Program-made: the position numbers and the translations under genes
Shown here: piece after piece, positions 43,300 to 52,246 of the stretch
How the letters are laid out: every line of letters begins with the position of its first letter
Position numbering within the stretch: the first letter of the stretch is position 1
Notes under the pieces: generated by a model
What the model was told of the DNA's origin: nothing
The model's database searches: none
The model's input: the letters and a program-made list of their open reading frames with translations, nothing else
NCBI RefSeq assembly: GCF_002211285.1
Contig: NZ_LOKX01000005.1
Location: 1 to 64,000 of the forward strand
Reading direction: 5' to 3'
From: Rhizobium sp. R635
GTDB lineage: Bacteria; Pseudomonadota; Alphaproteobacteria; Rhizobiales; Rhizobiaceae
DNA length: 64,000 nucleotides

Positions 43300-44565
43300 A
43301 TGAACATCCAGGCTACAACAGTCCAGAATTTCCAGGCCACACTGCTGCCGAGTGCGACCGGGCTGCCGACGTCGACCGGGACTATCCCGGCGGCTTTGCA
43401 GCCCCTCCTGCAGACCGGCAATGGGGCGCAGCAGTTTTTCGCGCAGCAGAACTTTGCCGCCAACCTGATAACCGACGTCAATTCGGGCGTCCTCAACTGG
43501 ATCGCCGATACCGACGACAACGGCAACCCGATGTATTTCACGGCCATACAAGACGGCAACGGAAACTCGATGTACCTGGAGGTCACAACCAGTCAGGCGC
43601 CGGCTTCACAGCCGTACACAGCCCCCGATGGCCAAAGTTACGACGTGATCGGAAGTTTCCATGCGACCCTGAGCTGGAACGACGATACGATGTGGGATGT
43701 GAACGTTCCCCTCGGCATCACCAGCGGGCTCGGCGCTCTGCTTCTGGAATACTACGCCTGGAGCTCGTTCATCAAGCCTGTGCTTGAGGGAGTGCTGAGC
43801 GGCATCAAGAGCCTTTGCTCGGCAGCAAGCGACTGTGTCAGCGCCGGCGACGTCGCGGCAGCTTCGACGGCCGCAGAATCGAGCTCGGAGGTGGTGGGTG
43901 AGTCGATCGGAGAGGGCGCCACGATCAGCATGACCGCCGGCGCTTGCTGCTTTGCCGGCGCAGCCTTGTTGATAGCCCTGCCGTTCATTCTCTCGGCGAT
44001 CGAGCATCCGACCGGCCAGAGTGTCAAGGTTTACAATCTGACCCCCTATACGCTCACCTGGCAGGCCCCATATACCGACGACTGCTCGATGACGCAGTTT
44101 CCCGTACTGAGCGACGGCAGCAATAACCCCGACTACACAATCGCCGCGCCATCCGTGATAACACCGCCCGGTGGTCAATCCGTGACGACTTATCACGAGG
44201 GTGACTTTGCCTTCCAGAGCACCTCCAATCTCAAAGGGATCTCGTGGGCTATGCAATTCGCATTCACCGATGACCAGAACAATACGCAAGGCACGGCTGC
44301 CGTTATGTTCGATTTGCCATTGCTGAAAGCCAATTCGCTTGCCGGGGAATGGACGTCCGGTGAGTTGTCAGCGAACGAACTGCAGGAATGGGCGGAAACG
44401 AACTACGGCATCCTCAGTGAGACGCAATTCGCAACCAGCGACACGAACGGCCTCGTCATGACTTTGACGTATAACGCCCTTTCGGGACAACAACCGCTGC
44501 CCAGCGATCCCGACGAAGAGGGCTATGTATATGCGTCGGCCATCGTATTCCAGCTGACAAGTTGA
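43300..44565 (+). CDS. Unknown large protein with central membrane helix, tandem paralogue B
   Basis: A 421-residue paralogue of the preceding protein, 66 bases downstream. Matching landmarks in the same order: PLLQTGNGAQQFFAQQNFAA and SYDVIGSFHATLSWNDDTMW; LGITSGLGALLLEYYAWSSF; a Ser/Ala/Glu helix; a membrane helix CCFAGAALLIALPFILSAI (about 216-234); then VKVYNLTPYTLTWQAPYTDD and a beta-rich C-terminus with GDFAFQSTSNLKGISWAMQF. No signal peptide. GTAGGAGG precedes the ATG. The pair ends at a hairpin terminator. Conservation of the membrane helix and the YNLTPY strand, with divergent loops, suggests two subunits of one assembly. Function unknown. Confidence 0.8.
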   Translation: MNIQATTVQNFQATLLPSATGLPTSTGTIPAALQPLLQTGNGAQQFFAQQNFAANLITDVNSGVLNWIADTDDNGNPMYFTAIQDGNGNSMYLEVTTSQAPASQPYTAPDGQSYDVIGSFHATLSWNDDTMWDVNVPLGITSGLGALLLEYYAWSSFIKPVLEGVLSGIKSLCSAASDCVSAGDVAAASTAAESSSEVVGESIGEGATISMTAGACCFAGAALLIALPFILSAIEHPTGQSVKVYNLTPYTLTWQAPYTDDCSMTQFPVLSDGSNNPDYTIAAPSVITPPGGQSVTTYHEGDFAFQSTSNLKGISWAMQFAFTDDQNNTQGTAAVMFDLPLLKANSLAGEWTSGELSANELQEWAETNYGILSETQFATSDTNGLVMTLTYNALSGQQPLPSDPDEEGYVYASAIVFQLTS

Positions 44566-44610
44566 GCCGAGCCTTCGGCCCTATCTGAGCACATCATTCA
44601 AAGCGTAATA

Positions 44611-44638
44611 GGGCCGCGGATCTGAAAAGATGCGGCCC
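44611..44638. terminator. Hairpin after the tandem paralogues
   Basis: GGGCCGC and GCGGCCC pair at the base, with GATC/GAT pairing inside and a GAAAA loop. It lies between the end of paralogue B (44565) and the end of the converging FAD oxidoreductase gene (44668). Confidence 0.6.
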
Positions 44639-44667
44639 AACATCCCTGGCGTGGCGCCGGCTCGCTG

Positions 44668-46014
44668 TCATTCCGCCCCCGCGCTCCATTCGCGCCAGGC
44701 GAGATGGATCTTTGCGCCGATCGTCGTCAGCGGCTGCGGCGGCAGCAAAACCGGCGCGGCGAGCTTGTCGTAGATGCGTCCGAGCTCGGATCGATGCGCG
44801 AGCACGCGCTCGGCTGCGGCGATACCGGCGGCGGTCGAGTTGGATGCGCCGAGGCCGTTGCAGCCGCAGGCCGCGAAGACGCCGCGTTCGACCTCTCCGA
44901 AGGCCGGCACATGGTTGCGCGTCAGTGCCATCGCGCCGCCCCAGCGGTACTGCATGCCGACGCCGGCAAGCGTGGGGAAGCGATGGGCGAATTTGCCGTC
45001 ATGCAGGCGGCCGGCGCTGCGGATGGCGGCGTCGCTGATTTCGATGCCGGGATTGTAGCTGTAGCGCGAGCGCACCAGGATGCGGTCTCCGCCGCCGGTG
45101 TTGATGCGCCTGACCGTCGTTCCCATCGGCAGCGCCGGGGTCGCCGCCCACTTCCTTTCGCCGCCGAGCCTTGCCGGATCGAACTCCTCCGTCAGGGAGG
45201 CGTAGGTGAAGACATGGAGCAGGCGCCCGCGGAAGAAGCCGAAGCTTTCCGCATGGCCGTTATTGGCCATGATGATCTTTCCCGCCCGCACGGTCCCTGT
45301 GGGTGTCTTCACCAGCCAGCCGTCACCGGAGCGCTCGAAGGAGAGAGCGGGCGTCTGCTCGAAGAGCGTCACCGGCTCCCTCAGACAATCGGCCACCGCC
45401 CTTATGTAAGCGGCTGGCTGGACGATGATCGTGCCCGGAGAAAACAGCGCCGAGGTAAAGGCTTTCGATCCGGTCACGGCCTCGATTTCTTCGCGGCCGA
45501 GCAGCCGATGCGCTTCGCCCATCTTCGCAAGCTGCTGCGAATAGGCAGTAAGGTGCTTGTCGCCTTCCGCGCTCATCGCGACGCTATAGCGCCCGCAGGG
45601 ATCGAACAGATCCTTGCTCCAGCCGTTCTCCGCCGCCAGCTCGCTCGCCAGCGCAATCGCCGAACGCTGCAACAGCACGGAATCGCGGAACTTGCTTTCC
45701 GACTCGCCGCTGAAATCGTCCGAGGAGACCTCGTGCGGCAGATCGATGATGAAGCCCGAATTGGCGCCGGCCGGACCTTCGCCGACGATGCCCGCTTCGA
45801 GGATCGCGACCCGCACCGTCGGGTCGAGCCGCGAGATGCGGCGGCCCGCCGACAGGCCCGCAAAGCCGCCGCCGATGATCGCGACATCGGCGCTGATCGC
45901 CTCACTCAGCGCCGCGCGCGGCGTGCGCGGCTGAAGTGTGGCCACCCAGCCCGAAACGCCCGCGCGTTTGGGAAGCCTGGAGGCGACGAAGACGTTCTTT
46001 GCGGCCTGGGTCAC
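44668..46014 (-). CDS. FAD-dependent oxidoreductase (DAO/DadA type)
   Basis: A 448-residue D-amino-acid-oxidase-like flavoenzyme. The dinucleotide motif is DVAIIGGGFAGLSAG near residue 40, GANSGFIIDLPHEV lies in the FAD region, and the C-terminal GVFAACGCNGLGASNSTAAG closes the FAD fold. Such enzymes oxidise secondary or primary amines, for instance proline or glycine derivatives. The start is uncertain: a GTG at 46014 or a TTG at 46020, right at the stop of the aldolase gene. It is the last gene of a GntR-DapA-oxidase unit. Confidence 0.8.
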   Translation of the reverse strand: MTQAAKNVFVASRLPKRAGVSGWVATLQPRTPRAALSEAISADVAIIGGGFAGLSAGRRISRLDPTVRVAILEAGIVGEGPAGANSGFIIDLPHEVSSDDFSGESESKFRDSVLLQRSAIALASELAAENGWSKDLFDPCGRYSVAMSAEGDKHLTAYSQQLAKMGEAHRLLGREEIEAVTGSKAFTSALFSPGTIIVQPAAYIRAVADCLREPVTLFEQTPALSFERSGDGWLVKTPTGTVRAGKIIMANNGHAESFGFFRGRLLHVFTYASLTEEFDPARLGGERKWAATPALPMGTTVRRINTGGGDRILVRSRYSYNPGIEISDAAIRSAGRLHDGKFAHRFPTLAGVGMQYRWGGAMALTRNHVPAFGEVERGVFAACGCNGLGASNSTAAGIAAAERVLAHRSELGRIYDKLAAPVLLPPQPLTTIGAKIHLAWREWSAGAE

Positions 46015-46016
46015 GG

Positions 46017-46904
46017 TCAAATCGCTTCCCGCTCCATGAGCGCTTCGAGGGACCGGCGCAGGATAGGAAGCTTTTCCGGGGCAAGCGCCCGCAGCGGCTT
46101 GCGCGGAACGCCCGCGCGGTAGCCGACGAGATCGGCGGCCGCGTAGACGGACTGCACGTAATCGCCTTCCCAGATCAGTCCCATCGCCGGCTCCAGGATC
46201 TTCCAGAGCGCGCGCACCTCGTCCCACTTGCGCGCGGCCGCCGCTTCGACGAGGGCGACGCAGGTTTTCGGAGCGAAGTTCGCGCCGCCCCAGATCAGGC
46301 CGTCGCATCCGGCATAGAGCGCATAGGGAACGAGCGGATCGGCGCCGTTCATGACGAAACGGCCGGTACGGATGAGCGCGGCCTGCCTGCCGAGATCACC
46401 GCCGCTGTCCTTGACCGCGCAAAAACCCGGAATCTCATTCAGCTTTTCCAGAAGCTCCGGCGTGATGGCGACGCCGACCGCCTGGGGCACGTTGTAGCCG
46501 ATGACGGGAAGGCCCGCCCTGGCGACCTCGGTGTAGAAATCGAGAATGCCCTGGTCGTCGGTCGGGCCTTCGAAAAAGGGCGGCAGCACCATGACGCCTT
46601 CGGCGCCGGCGTCGCGGGCGCGGACGGTCCGCTCCACGACGTCTTCGACGGGGAGCGCCGAGGTCTGGGCGATCACCTTGGCGCGGCCGTTGACGATCCT
46701 GGCGCCGCGGCGGATCAGCTCCTCGGATTCCTGCTTGGAGAGGTAGACGTGCATGCCCGTGCCGGAGCTGAACAGGAAGCTGCGGACGCCGGCTGCGAGA
46801 TAGCGTTCGACATTGTCTTCCAGCCTGCCGTAATCGATGCGCCCGGCATCGTCGAACGGCGTGGTGATTGCGAGATTGAGCCCTGGAAAGGGAAATGCGG
46901 TCAT
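46017..46904 (-). CDS. DapA-family aldolase / lyase
   Basis: A 295-residue class I aldolase of the DHDPS/N-acetylneuraminate lyase family. The Schiff-base lysine is in FCAVKDSGGD (about residue 155) and the catalytic tyrosine in VIGYNVPQAV (about 130). This could be dihydrodipicolinate-synthase-like, 2-keto-3-deoxygluconate/KDG or a hydroxyproline-derived 2-oxo acid dehydratase; sequence alone does not decide. It is coupled to the FAD oxidoreductase, which starts at its stop codon, and preceded by a GntR gene, so an amino- or oxo-acid catabolic role is likely. Confidence 0.85.
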   Translation of the reverse strand: MTAFPFPGLNLAITTPFDDAGRIDYGRLEDNVERYLAAGVRSFLFSSGTGMHVYLSKQESEELIRRGARIVNGRAKVIAQTSALPVEDVVERTVRARDAGAEGVMVLPPFFEGPTDDQGILDFYTEVARAGLPVIGYNVPQAVGVAITPELLEKLNEIPGFCAVKDSGGDLGRQAALIRTGRFVMNGADPLVPYALYAGCDGLIWGGANFAPKTCVALVEAAAARKWDEVRALWKILEPAMGLIWEGDYVQSVYAAADLVGYRAGVPRKPLRALAPEKLPILRRSLEALMEREAI

Positions 46905-46975
46905 TGGAAGAAATCCCGTTGCGTTAGGCCCGGTCGGGCCGGATTGTGTCGAGCTGCGCGTCCTGATCGGAATGC

Positions 46976-47671
46976 CTAGAGGGTCGGCGTCTCCATTCCC
47001 TCGGGGGCGGCGTACATAGCCATGTTCCGCCGGGAGAGTTCGATGTGGAGACGCGCCAGCTCGCCGGAGGCCTCGATATCGCGCCGCTCGATCGCCTCGA
47101 TCATCTCGTCGTGCTGATCCAGCGCCAGTTCGAGTTCTTCCTGCATGCGCGGGGTGTTCGGATGCTGGTAGAAGATCTTGCCGATGCGGGCATGGTCGAT
47201 CTGCAGGCGGCGCAGGCTTGGGACCACATAGACATTGTGGGCCATCTCGCCGATCTGCCGGTGGAACCGGTCGTTGTGAAACACCCGGCCTTCGACATCG
47301 TGCTCGTCGACCGCCTTGCGGAAGGCGCGCTGGATATCCTTCAGCACGTCGAGTTCCGCTTTCGTCCGGTTCTCCGCCGCAAGCTTGTTGGCGGTGATGT
47401 AGATCATCGGCGCAAGCAGGAAGAAGTCGCGCAGCGACTGGTAGCTCATGGAACTGACGCGGGCGGCGCGGTTGGTCTCGAGCTCGATATAGCCCTCGCC
47501 GGCCATCTGCCGCATCAACTCGCGCACCGGCGGACGGGAGAGCCCGAACTCTTCGCTCAAGGCCACTTCATCGAGGACCGATCCCGGCGGCAGCTCCATC
47601 GTCAGGATGCGCCTGCGCAGCGCGAGTTCGAGGCTGGCCTTGCGATCCGGGCTGGCGATTTCGACGTTCAT
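46976..47671 (-). CDS. GntR-family transcriptional regulator (FCD)
   Basis: A 231-residue FadR-type regulator: winged helix at about 12-75 (LRRRILTMELPPGSVLDEVA, EEFGLSRPPVRELMRQMAGE) and an FCD effector domain (DRFHRQIGEMAHN). GTGAGGAGCG lies ahead of the ATG at 47671. It leads the aldolase and FAD oxidoreductase in the same direction (71-base gap to the aldolase), so it probably regulates them. TTGTAGACATTACGAAGAC about 40 bases upstream could hold its operator. Confidence 0.85.
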   Translation of the reverse strand: MNVEIASPDRKASLELALRRRILTMELPPGSVLDEVALSEEFGLSRPPVRELMRQMAGEGYIELETNRAARVSSMSYQSLRDFFLLAPMIYITANKLAAENRTKAELDVLKDIQRAFRKAVDEHDVEGRVFHNDRFHRQIGEMAHNVYVVPSLRRLQIDHARIGKIFYQHPNTPRMQEELELALDQHDEMIEAIERRDIEASGELARLHIELSRRNMAMYAAPEGMETPTL

Positions 47672-47819
47672 ATCGCTCCTCACTTCATAATTCTTTTTGT
47701 AGACATTACGAAGACTAAAGATAGACGTCAAGCCGCCAGAGCGTTTTCCCGCTCTTGTATGGGAGGAATGCGAGCCTGTTCGCTTCGATGAAATGCGCCG
47801 CACGGTGCAGCGGATGGGG

Positions 47820-49115
47820 TTATCGCCGCGCGGCGATCTGCCCGGCGGCCTGCGGCGGCCGGCGAAAGACGCAGACCTGGTTGCGACCCGCTTCCTTGGC
47901 GCGATAAAGCGCCATATCGGCCTCATGCTGGAGATTGGCGAGCGAAATATCCGTGTCGAGCGCCGATTTCAAAGCGACGCCGACGCTGAGCGTCACCGAA
48001 GGGCCGACGCCGGAGGAAGGGTTCGGAAGGGCGGCGGCTTCGACGCTCTCGCGGACACGCCTGGCGATCGCCATTGCTTCCTCTTCGCCGACATCGGGAA
48101 GCACGATCAAAAATTCCTCGCCGCCGTGGCGGGAGACGAGGTCGCGATCGGCACGCACGCAGCTCTGGATGATGCCGGCGACCTTGACGAGGCAGCGGTC
48201 GCCCTCGCCATGGCCGAGCTTGTCGTTCAGCGCCTTGAAGTGATCGATGTCGCACATCAGCATGGCGGCGACGACGCCGCTTTCACCGCCGCTGCGCCAG
48301 AGGCCTTCCAGCGTCTCCATCATCCAGCGCCGGTTGGCAATGCCCGTCAGCGGGTCGGTTCTGGCGAGCCGCTCCAACCGGCCGTTCGCATCGGCCAGTT
48401 CCGCGACGCGGCGCTGGTCCCGGCAGTCCAGCAGAAATGTCTTCTGCGCCAGGATGTTCATCGTCCGCCGGGCAACCACGGTCGCGACGATGCCGCAGGA
48501 AAAGAACAGGGTCGCGGCAATGACGCTGCCCGCTTCCAGGATCGGGTTGTACCATTGAAGGACGAAATAGAGGCCAAGGGCATAACAGGCGATGGCGATC
48601 GTCCATGCCAGCGGCACGCTGAAGATGGTGATGGCGCTCGTTGCGACGAACAGCATGATGTTCAGATGCCGCTCGTAGTATTCGCCGCCGGCAAAGACGC
48701 CGACGAGCGCGACCGACAGAAGAATGAGACACATGCCTCCGAGCAGCGAGGCGCGCTGGACCGCCGCAGAACGCGGCTTGAGCCAGACGAGCGCCGTCAG
48801 GATCGCGGCCGGCGGCAGAAGGCAGGCGGGCGCGACCATCGACAGGGCAATCTCACGGGGAAGCAGGATGGCGTTCAGCGCCAGCGTCAGAACATCGACG
48901 AATGCCACCCATATCATCCAGGCACGGATGATTTTGGCGGTCTGCCGCCATGCCCGTTCGTCGAAGCGGCGGCGGAGTTCCTCCGTCAGGCGAATGTCGC
49001 GGGTTCGGCCGGATAAGAGGCGGTCGACCTCAGCCGCCATCGCGTCCGTCAGCGGCCGAAGCGGGAAGAGCCCGGCTGAAGAACTTTCAGGGGAAGCGCT
49101 TTTGGCATCACTCAT
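47820..49115 (-). CDS. Membrane-bound diguanylate cyclase (GGDEF)
   Basis: A 431-residue protein. The N-terminal half has about five or six membrane segments (for example MIWVAFVDVLTLALNAILL, ASLLGGMCLILLSVALVGVF), and the C-terminal GGDEF domain has the active signature RHGGEEF and the DIDHFKALND substrate loop, so it should make cyclic di-GMP. It ends in a short QA-rich tail. No EAL domain. It is divergent from an HWE kinase/response-regulator pair, which may control it. The start MSDAKSAS at 49115 is preceded by a weak site. Confidence 0.85.
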   Translation of the reverse strand: MSDAKSASPESSSAGLFPLRPLTDAMAAEVDRLLSGRTRDIRLTEELRRRFDERAWRQTAKIIRAWMIWVAFVDVLTLALNAILLPREIALSMVAPACLLPPAAILTALVWLKPRSAAVQRASLLGGMCLILLSVALVGVFAGGEYYERHLNIMLFVATSAITIFSVPLAWTIAIACYALGLYFVLQWYNPILEAGSVIAATLFFSCGIVATVVARRTMNILAQKTFLLDCRDQRRVAELADANGRLERLARTDPLTGIANRRWMMETLEGLWRSGGESGVVAAMLMCDIDHFKALNDKLGHGEGDRCLVKVAGIIQSCVRADRDLVSRHGGEEFLIVLPDVGEEEAMAIARRVRESVEAAALPNPSSGVGPSVTLSVGVALKSALDTDISLANLQHEADMALYRAKEAGRNQVCVFRRPPQAAGQIAARR

Positions 49116-49315
49116 CCCTGGATAATCTAGCCGCAATCCCGAGGTCGGCAAGGCTTGGTGAGAGAGGTCGCGCCGAAGTGGTTAGCTTCCGGTTGCCGTC
49201 GGCCGATCGCAGGTCCGAATTCGCACATTTCTTAAATTTGCAAGCAAGATTGCGGACATGGTCTGTGCGAGATCGTTCCGGTCATGCTACCAACCCTCTT
49301 GCGAGGGGGTACAGG

Positions 49316-51010
49316 ATGAGACTCAAGCTGGTTGCAGTTGCGATCGCGGCGCTGGCGCCTGTGGTGGCGATGCTTGCCTATAACGAAGTCGCGCTCCGTC
49401 ATCAGCGCAATGAGGAAGTGCGCGCATCGGCGGCACAGGCGGCGCGTCAGGCATCGTCGGAAGTCGAAAGAATCGTGGAGGGCCTGCACGGCCTTCTCGT
49501 TTCCGTCTCCGCCATGCCCTCCGTCCGGCACCTCGACGCCGGCGCCTGCAACGCGGCGCTCAAATCGGTCGCCGAAAGCATTCCGAACATCAGCACCATC
49601 TTCGTCGTCGGGCTCGACGGGCGGCCGGTCTGCGGCAGCACGGCGTTTCCCCCGGGCGTGGTGTTTTCCGATCGCGACTATTTCCAGCAGATATTGAAGA
49701 CCAAGGACTTCACCGTCGGCACCTACACGCAGAGCCGCCTTTCCGACAGGCACGTGCTGCCGCTCGCCATGCCCTTGATGGAGGGAGACATCCTCAAGGC
49801 CGTCATCGTCGGCGGCATCAGGATGGACTGGCTGCAAAACCGCATCACCGAGCGCGGCGTGGTTTCCGGCAACACGGTGACGATCGCCGATGGGAAGGGC
49901 ACCATCGTCGCCCGGGTTCCCCTCGCGGAACAGTTCGTCGGCACCGTCATACCAGACGAATACCAGCATCTGGTCCATGCCGAACAGCCCGACGTGATCG
50001 AGGTCATGACCCAGGACGGAACGACGCGCATCCTCGGCTATCGCCCGATCGCGCTGCCGTCCAGCCCCCTCTATGTCAGCGCCGGCTTCTCGAAACCGGA
50101 GGCCTTCGCGCCGATCAACCGGGCGACGCTGACGAACACGCTCGCCATCATCGGCGGCGCGCTGTTTTCATTTGCCGCCGCCATCTTCATCGGCAACCGC
50201 TTCATCCTCGTGCCGATCTGGCGGATCGCCGACGTGATGGAGAAGTGGCGCGGCGGCCAGACAGCGGCCAGAACCGGGATGAACGGATCGGACGAACTCG
50301 CCGTCGTCGGCGCGACCTTCGACCGGCTGCTCGACGAACTCGACGAACGCAGACGCCGCAACGAGGAGGCGGAGGAGGAGCGTATCCTTCTCGTCCGCGA
50401 GCTGGCCCACCGGGTCAAGAACGGTTTCACCCTGGTTCAGGCGATCGCCCGGCAGACCTTCTCGCGCTCCGATCCCGAAAGGTACAATTCCTTTGCCGAA
50501 AGGCTCGCGGCGCTCGCCGGCACCTATGATCTCATCCTGTCGCGGGAAGGATCGGCCTCATCGGTCCGGGACATCGTCTCGGCAGCCCTGCGGGCGCATG
50601 TCACCTCGGAGGCGGAACGCATTCGCCTCGGCGGGCCGGACGTGGTTCTGCCCGCCGATATCGCTTTGCCGCTTTCCCTCGTGATCCACGAGCTCGCGAC
50701 CAATGCGACGAAATACGGAAGCCTCGGAAGCGAGGAGGGAACGGTCGCGATCGAATGGAAGAGCGAGGACGGACGCGTCCTTCTTCTCTGGACCGAATCC
50801 GGCGGACCGCCGGTGTCGGCGCCGACGAAAAGGGGCTTCGGCTCGGTGCTCATCGAACGCGCCTTTCCCGCCAAGGCGCAGGCGCGGTCGCGCTCCGACT
50901 TCAGGCCGGAAGGCCTCGTCTTCGAAGTTATATTTTCGACGGGGGAACCTGCTGCGAAGGGGGAAGTTGAGAGTTTAGATAGGGATATGATGCATCCGAG
51001 CAAAACATGA
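49316..51010 (+). CDS. HWE-family sensor histidine kinase with dCache sensor
   Basis: A 564-residue membrane kinase. One membrane helix at about 4-21, a dCache-like periplasmic sensor (30-265), a second helix at 273-295, a HAMP-like linker, then the HWE kinase core: RELAHRVKNGFTLVQAIARQ with H365, the N-box HELATNATKYGSL, and WTESGG giving the family's WxE. HWE kinases are alphaproteobacterial and often control c-di-GMP or general-stress outputs. The ATG at 49316 follows GAGGGGGTACAGG. The last 4 bases overlap the response regulator gene. Confidence 0.88.
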   Translation: MRLKLVAVAIAALAPVVAMLAYNEVALRHQRNEEVRASAAQAARQASSEVERIVEGLHGLLVSVSAMPSVRHLDAGACNAALKSVAESIPNISTIFVVGLDGRPVCGSTAFPPGVVFSDRDYFQQILKTKDFTVGTYTQSRLSDRHVLPLAMPLMEGDILKAVIVGGIRMDWLQNRITERGVVSGNTVTIADGKGTIVARVPLAEQFVGTVIPDEYQHLVHAEQPDVIEVMTQDGTTRILGYRPIALPSSPLYVSAGFSKPEAFAPINRATLTNTLAIIGGALFSFAAAIFIGNRFILVPIWRIADVMEKWRGGQTAARTGMNGSDELAVVGATFDRLLDELDERRRRNEEAEEERILLVRELAHRVKNGFTLVQAIARQTFSRSDPERYNSFAERLAALAGTYDLILSREGSASSVRDIVSAALRAHVTSEAERIRLGGPDVVLPADIALPLSLVIHELATNATKYGSLGSEEGTVAIEWKSEDGRVLLLWTESGGPPVSAPTKRGFGSVLIERAFPAKAQARSRSDFRPEGLVFEVIFSTGEPAAKGEVESLDRDMMHPSKT

Positions 51011-51363
51011 AAATCAAGGTCGTCGTGGTCGAGGATGAACCCCTGCTGTTGATGATGGCGGTCGAAGTCGTCGAGGAAGCCGGCTTCGAGGCGCTCGCGG
51101 CACGCGATGCCGACGAGGCGCTCCTGCTTCTCGAAACGGTCGCCGACATCCGCATCCTGCTGACCGATATCGACATGCCGGGAAGCATGGACGGGTTGAA
51201 GCTGGCCCGGGCGGTCCGCGACCGCTGGCCGCCGGTGGAAATCATCATCGTCTCCGGCATGACAGAGCCCGACGCCAGTGAATTGCCGGAGCGCGGCGTC
51301 TTCTTCTCGAAGCCCTACGATACCAGGCGGCTTTCCGACACGCTCGTGCGCATGGCGGCCTGA
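51007..51363 (+). CDS. Single-domain response regulator, partner of the HWE kinase
   Basis: A 118-residue receiver with no output domain. Acidic pair E9-D10 (VVEDEPLL), phospho-acceptor D54 (LLTDIDMPG), lysine in FFSKPYD. Its start overlaps the kinase stop by four bases (ATGA), so they are translationally coupled and almost certainly cognate. Such FixJ-less, single-domain regulators act through another protein, here plausibly the divergent diguanylate cyclase or a downstream kinase. Confidence 0.88.
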   Translation: MKIKVVVVEDEPLLLMMAVEVVEEAGFEALAARDADEALLLLETVADIRILLTDIDMPGSMDGLKLARAVRDRWPPVEIIIVSGMTEPDASELPERGVFFSKPYDTRRLSDTLVRMAA

Positions 51364-51435
51364 CAACATTGCTGCGGATCGGTGCATCCTTTTGGAATCT
51401 GGCGCGTTTTGTCTGCTCCAACAGAGGAGACGATC

Positions 51436-51621
51436 ATGTCCAAACGTGAGCTCATAGACACCGGCACCGACAAGCGTTACGTCAGACGCGACGATCAGGG
51501 CCGTTTCAAAGAGTCCGACGATGTCGGCCGCTCGTTGTCCGCGGACAAACGGCGCAAGGCAAAGACCGACGCGAAATCAGGCGAAGGCGACCGCGGCGAC
51601 CACAAGACGAGCAGGCATTGA
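51436..51621 (+). CDS. Small conserved basic protein (MSKRELIDTGTDKRYVRRD family)
   Basis: A 61-residue, highly charged soluble protein. The N-terminus MSKRELIDTGTDKRYVRRDD and the central VGRSLSADKRRKAKT block are widely conserved in proteobacteria, where the family is annotated only as hypothetical. It has no membrane segment. AGAGGAGAC precedes the ATG. The bases coding SLSADKR include a TTGTCCGCGGACAA palindrome that resembles the parS-like sites at 15.8 and 16.6 kb, but is explained by the protein sequence. Confidence 0.75.
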   Translation: MSKRELIDTGTDKRYVRRDDQGRFKESDDVGRSLSADKRRKAKTDAKSGEGDRGDHKTSRH

Positions 51622-51668
51622 GATCATCCGGGGCAGGCGGATCAAACGCCGCTCCGGAATCTCTATCC

Positions 51669-52187
51669 CTACTTCTCTGCCGCGGAGGGGCGTTGCAGGT
51701 CGATGCGGCTCGTGACGACGGATCGGCCTGAAACCAGATCTTTGTCGACGGTCTGCAGCCGGAGACGGTCCTGCCCGACCTTCTCGATCATCAGGGTGGC
51801 GTTCCGATCGCCATTGACGACCCTCGCCCAGGTGACATTGAGGTTGAGCCTGTTGCCCTGCCTGCTGCCGATGAGCCTGGACGGCTGTCCCGACGGGCCG
51901 ATGTAATTGCCGCTGTAACGCTGTCCCGATGCCTTGACGTTGGCCGAGAAGGTCCTGACGAAAACCGCGAGCCCACGGCATTTCCCGTTCATCGACACGG
52001 CGGATTGGCCGGCGTCGGATCTCAAGGTGCAGGAGACGTTGAAGTTCGTGCCGCCGATCTTGGTCAGCACCATTCCCGTCCCGCTCCAATCGCCTCCGAG
52101 AGACTGCAGGAAAGCGGACTCCTGCGCCTGCGCATCGGCAGGCAGCGAGGAAAACGACAGCAAAGCGGCGATCAGGGCGGCACGCAT
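51669..52187 (-). CDS. Exported hypothetical protein
   Basis: A 172-residue protein with a signal peptide (about residues 1-21, ending DAQAQE). The mature part looks like a small beta-barrel, with LGGDWSGTGMVLT, YSGNYIGPSG and LNLNVTWARVVNG segments; this pattern recurs in rhizobial exported proteins of unknown function. Two cysteines (SCTL, GKCRG) may form a disulfide in the periplasm. No neighbours suggest a role. Confidence 0.7.
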   Translation of the reverse strand: MRAALIAALLSFSSLPADAQAQESAFLQSLGGDWSGTGMVLTKIGGTNFNVSCTLRSDAGQSAVSMNGKCRGLAVFVRTFSANVKASGQRYSGNYIGPSGQPSRLIGSRQGNRLNLNVTWARVVNGDRNATLMIEKVGQDRLRLQTVDKDLVSGRSVVTSRIDLQRPSAAEK

Positions 52188-52246
52188 GATATCCCCCGAG
52201 GTTGCGTGCGGTTACAACAGATTGGCCTGGCAGATTGTTCCCTCCC

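Noticed and set aside
51535-51548. Third parS-like palindrome TTGTCCGCGGACAA
   Set aside because: It lies in the conserved SLSADKR codons of the small protein at 51436 and matches only 15 of 16 positions, so the protein sequence explains it.
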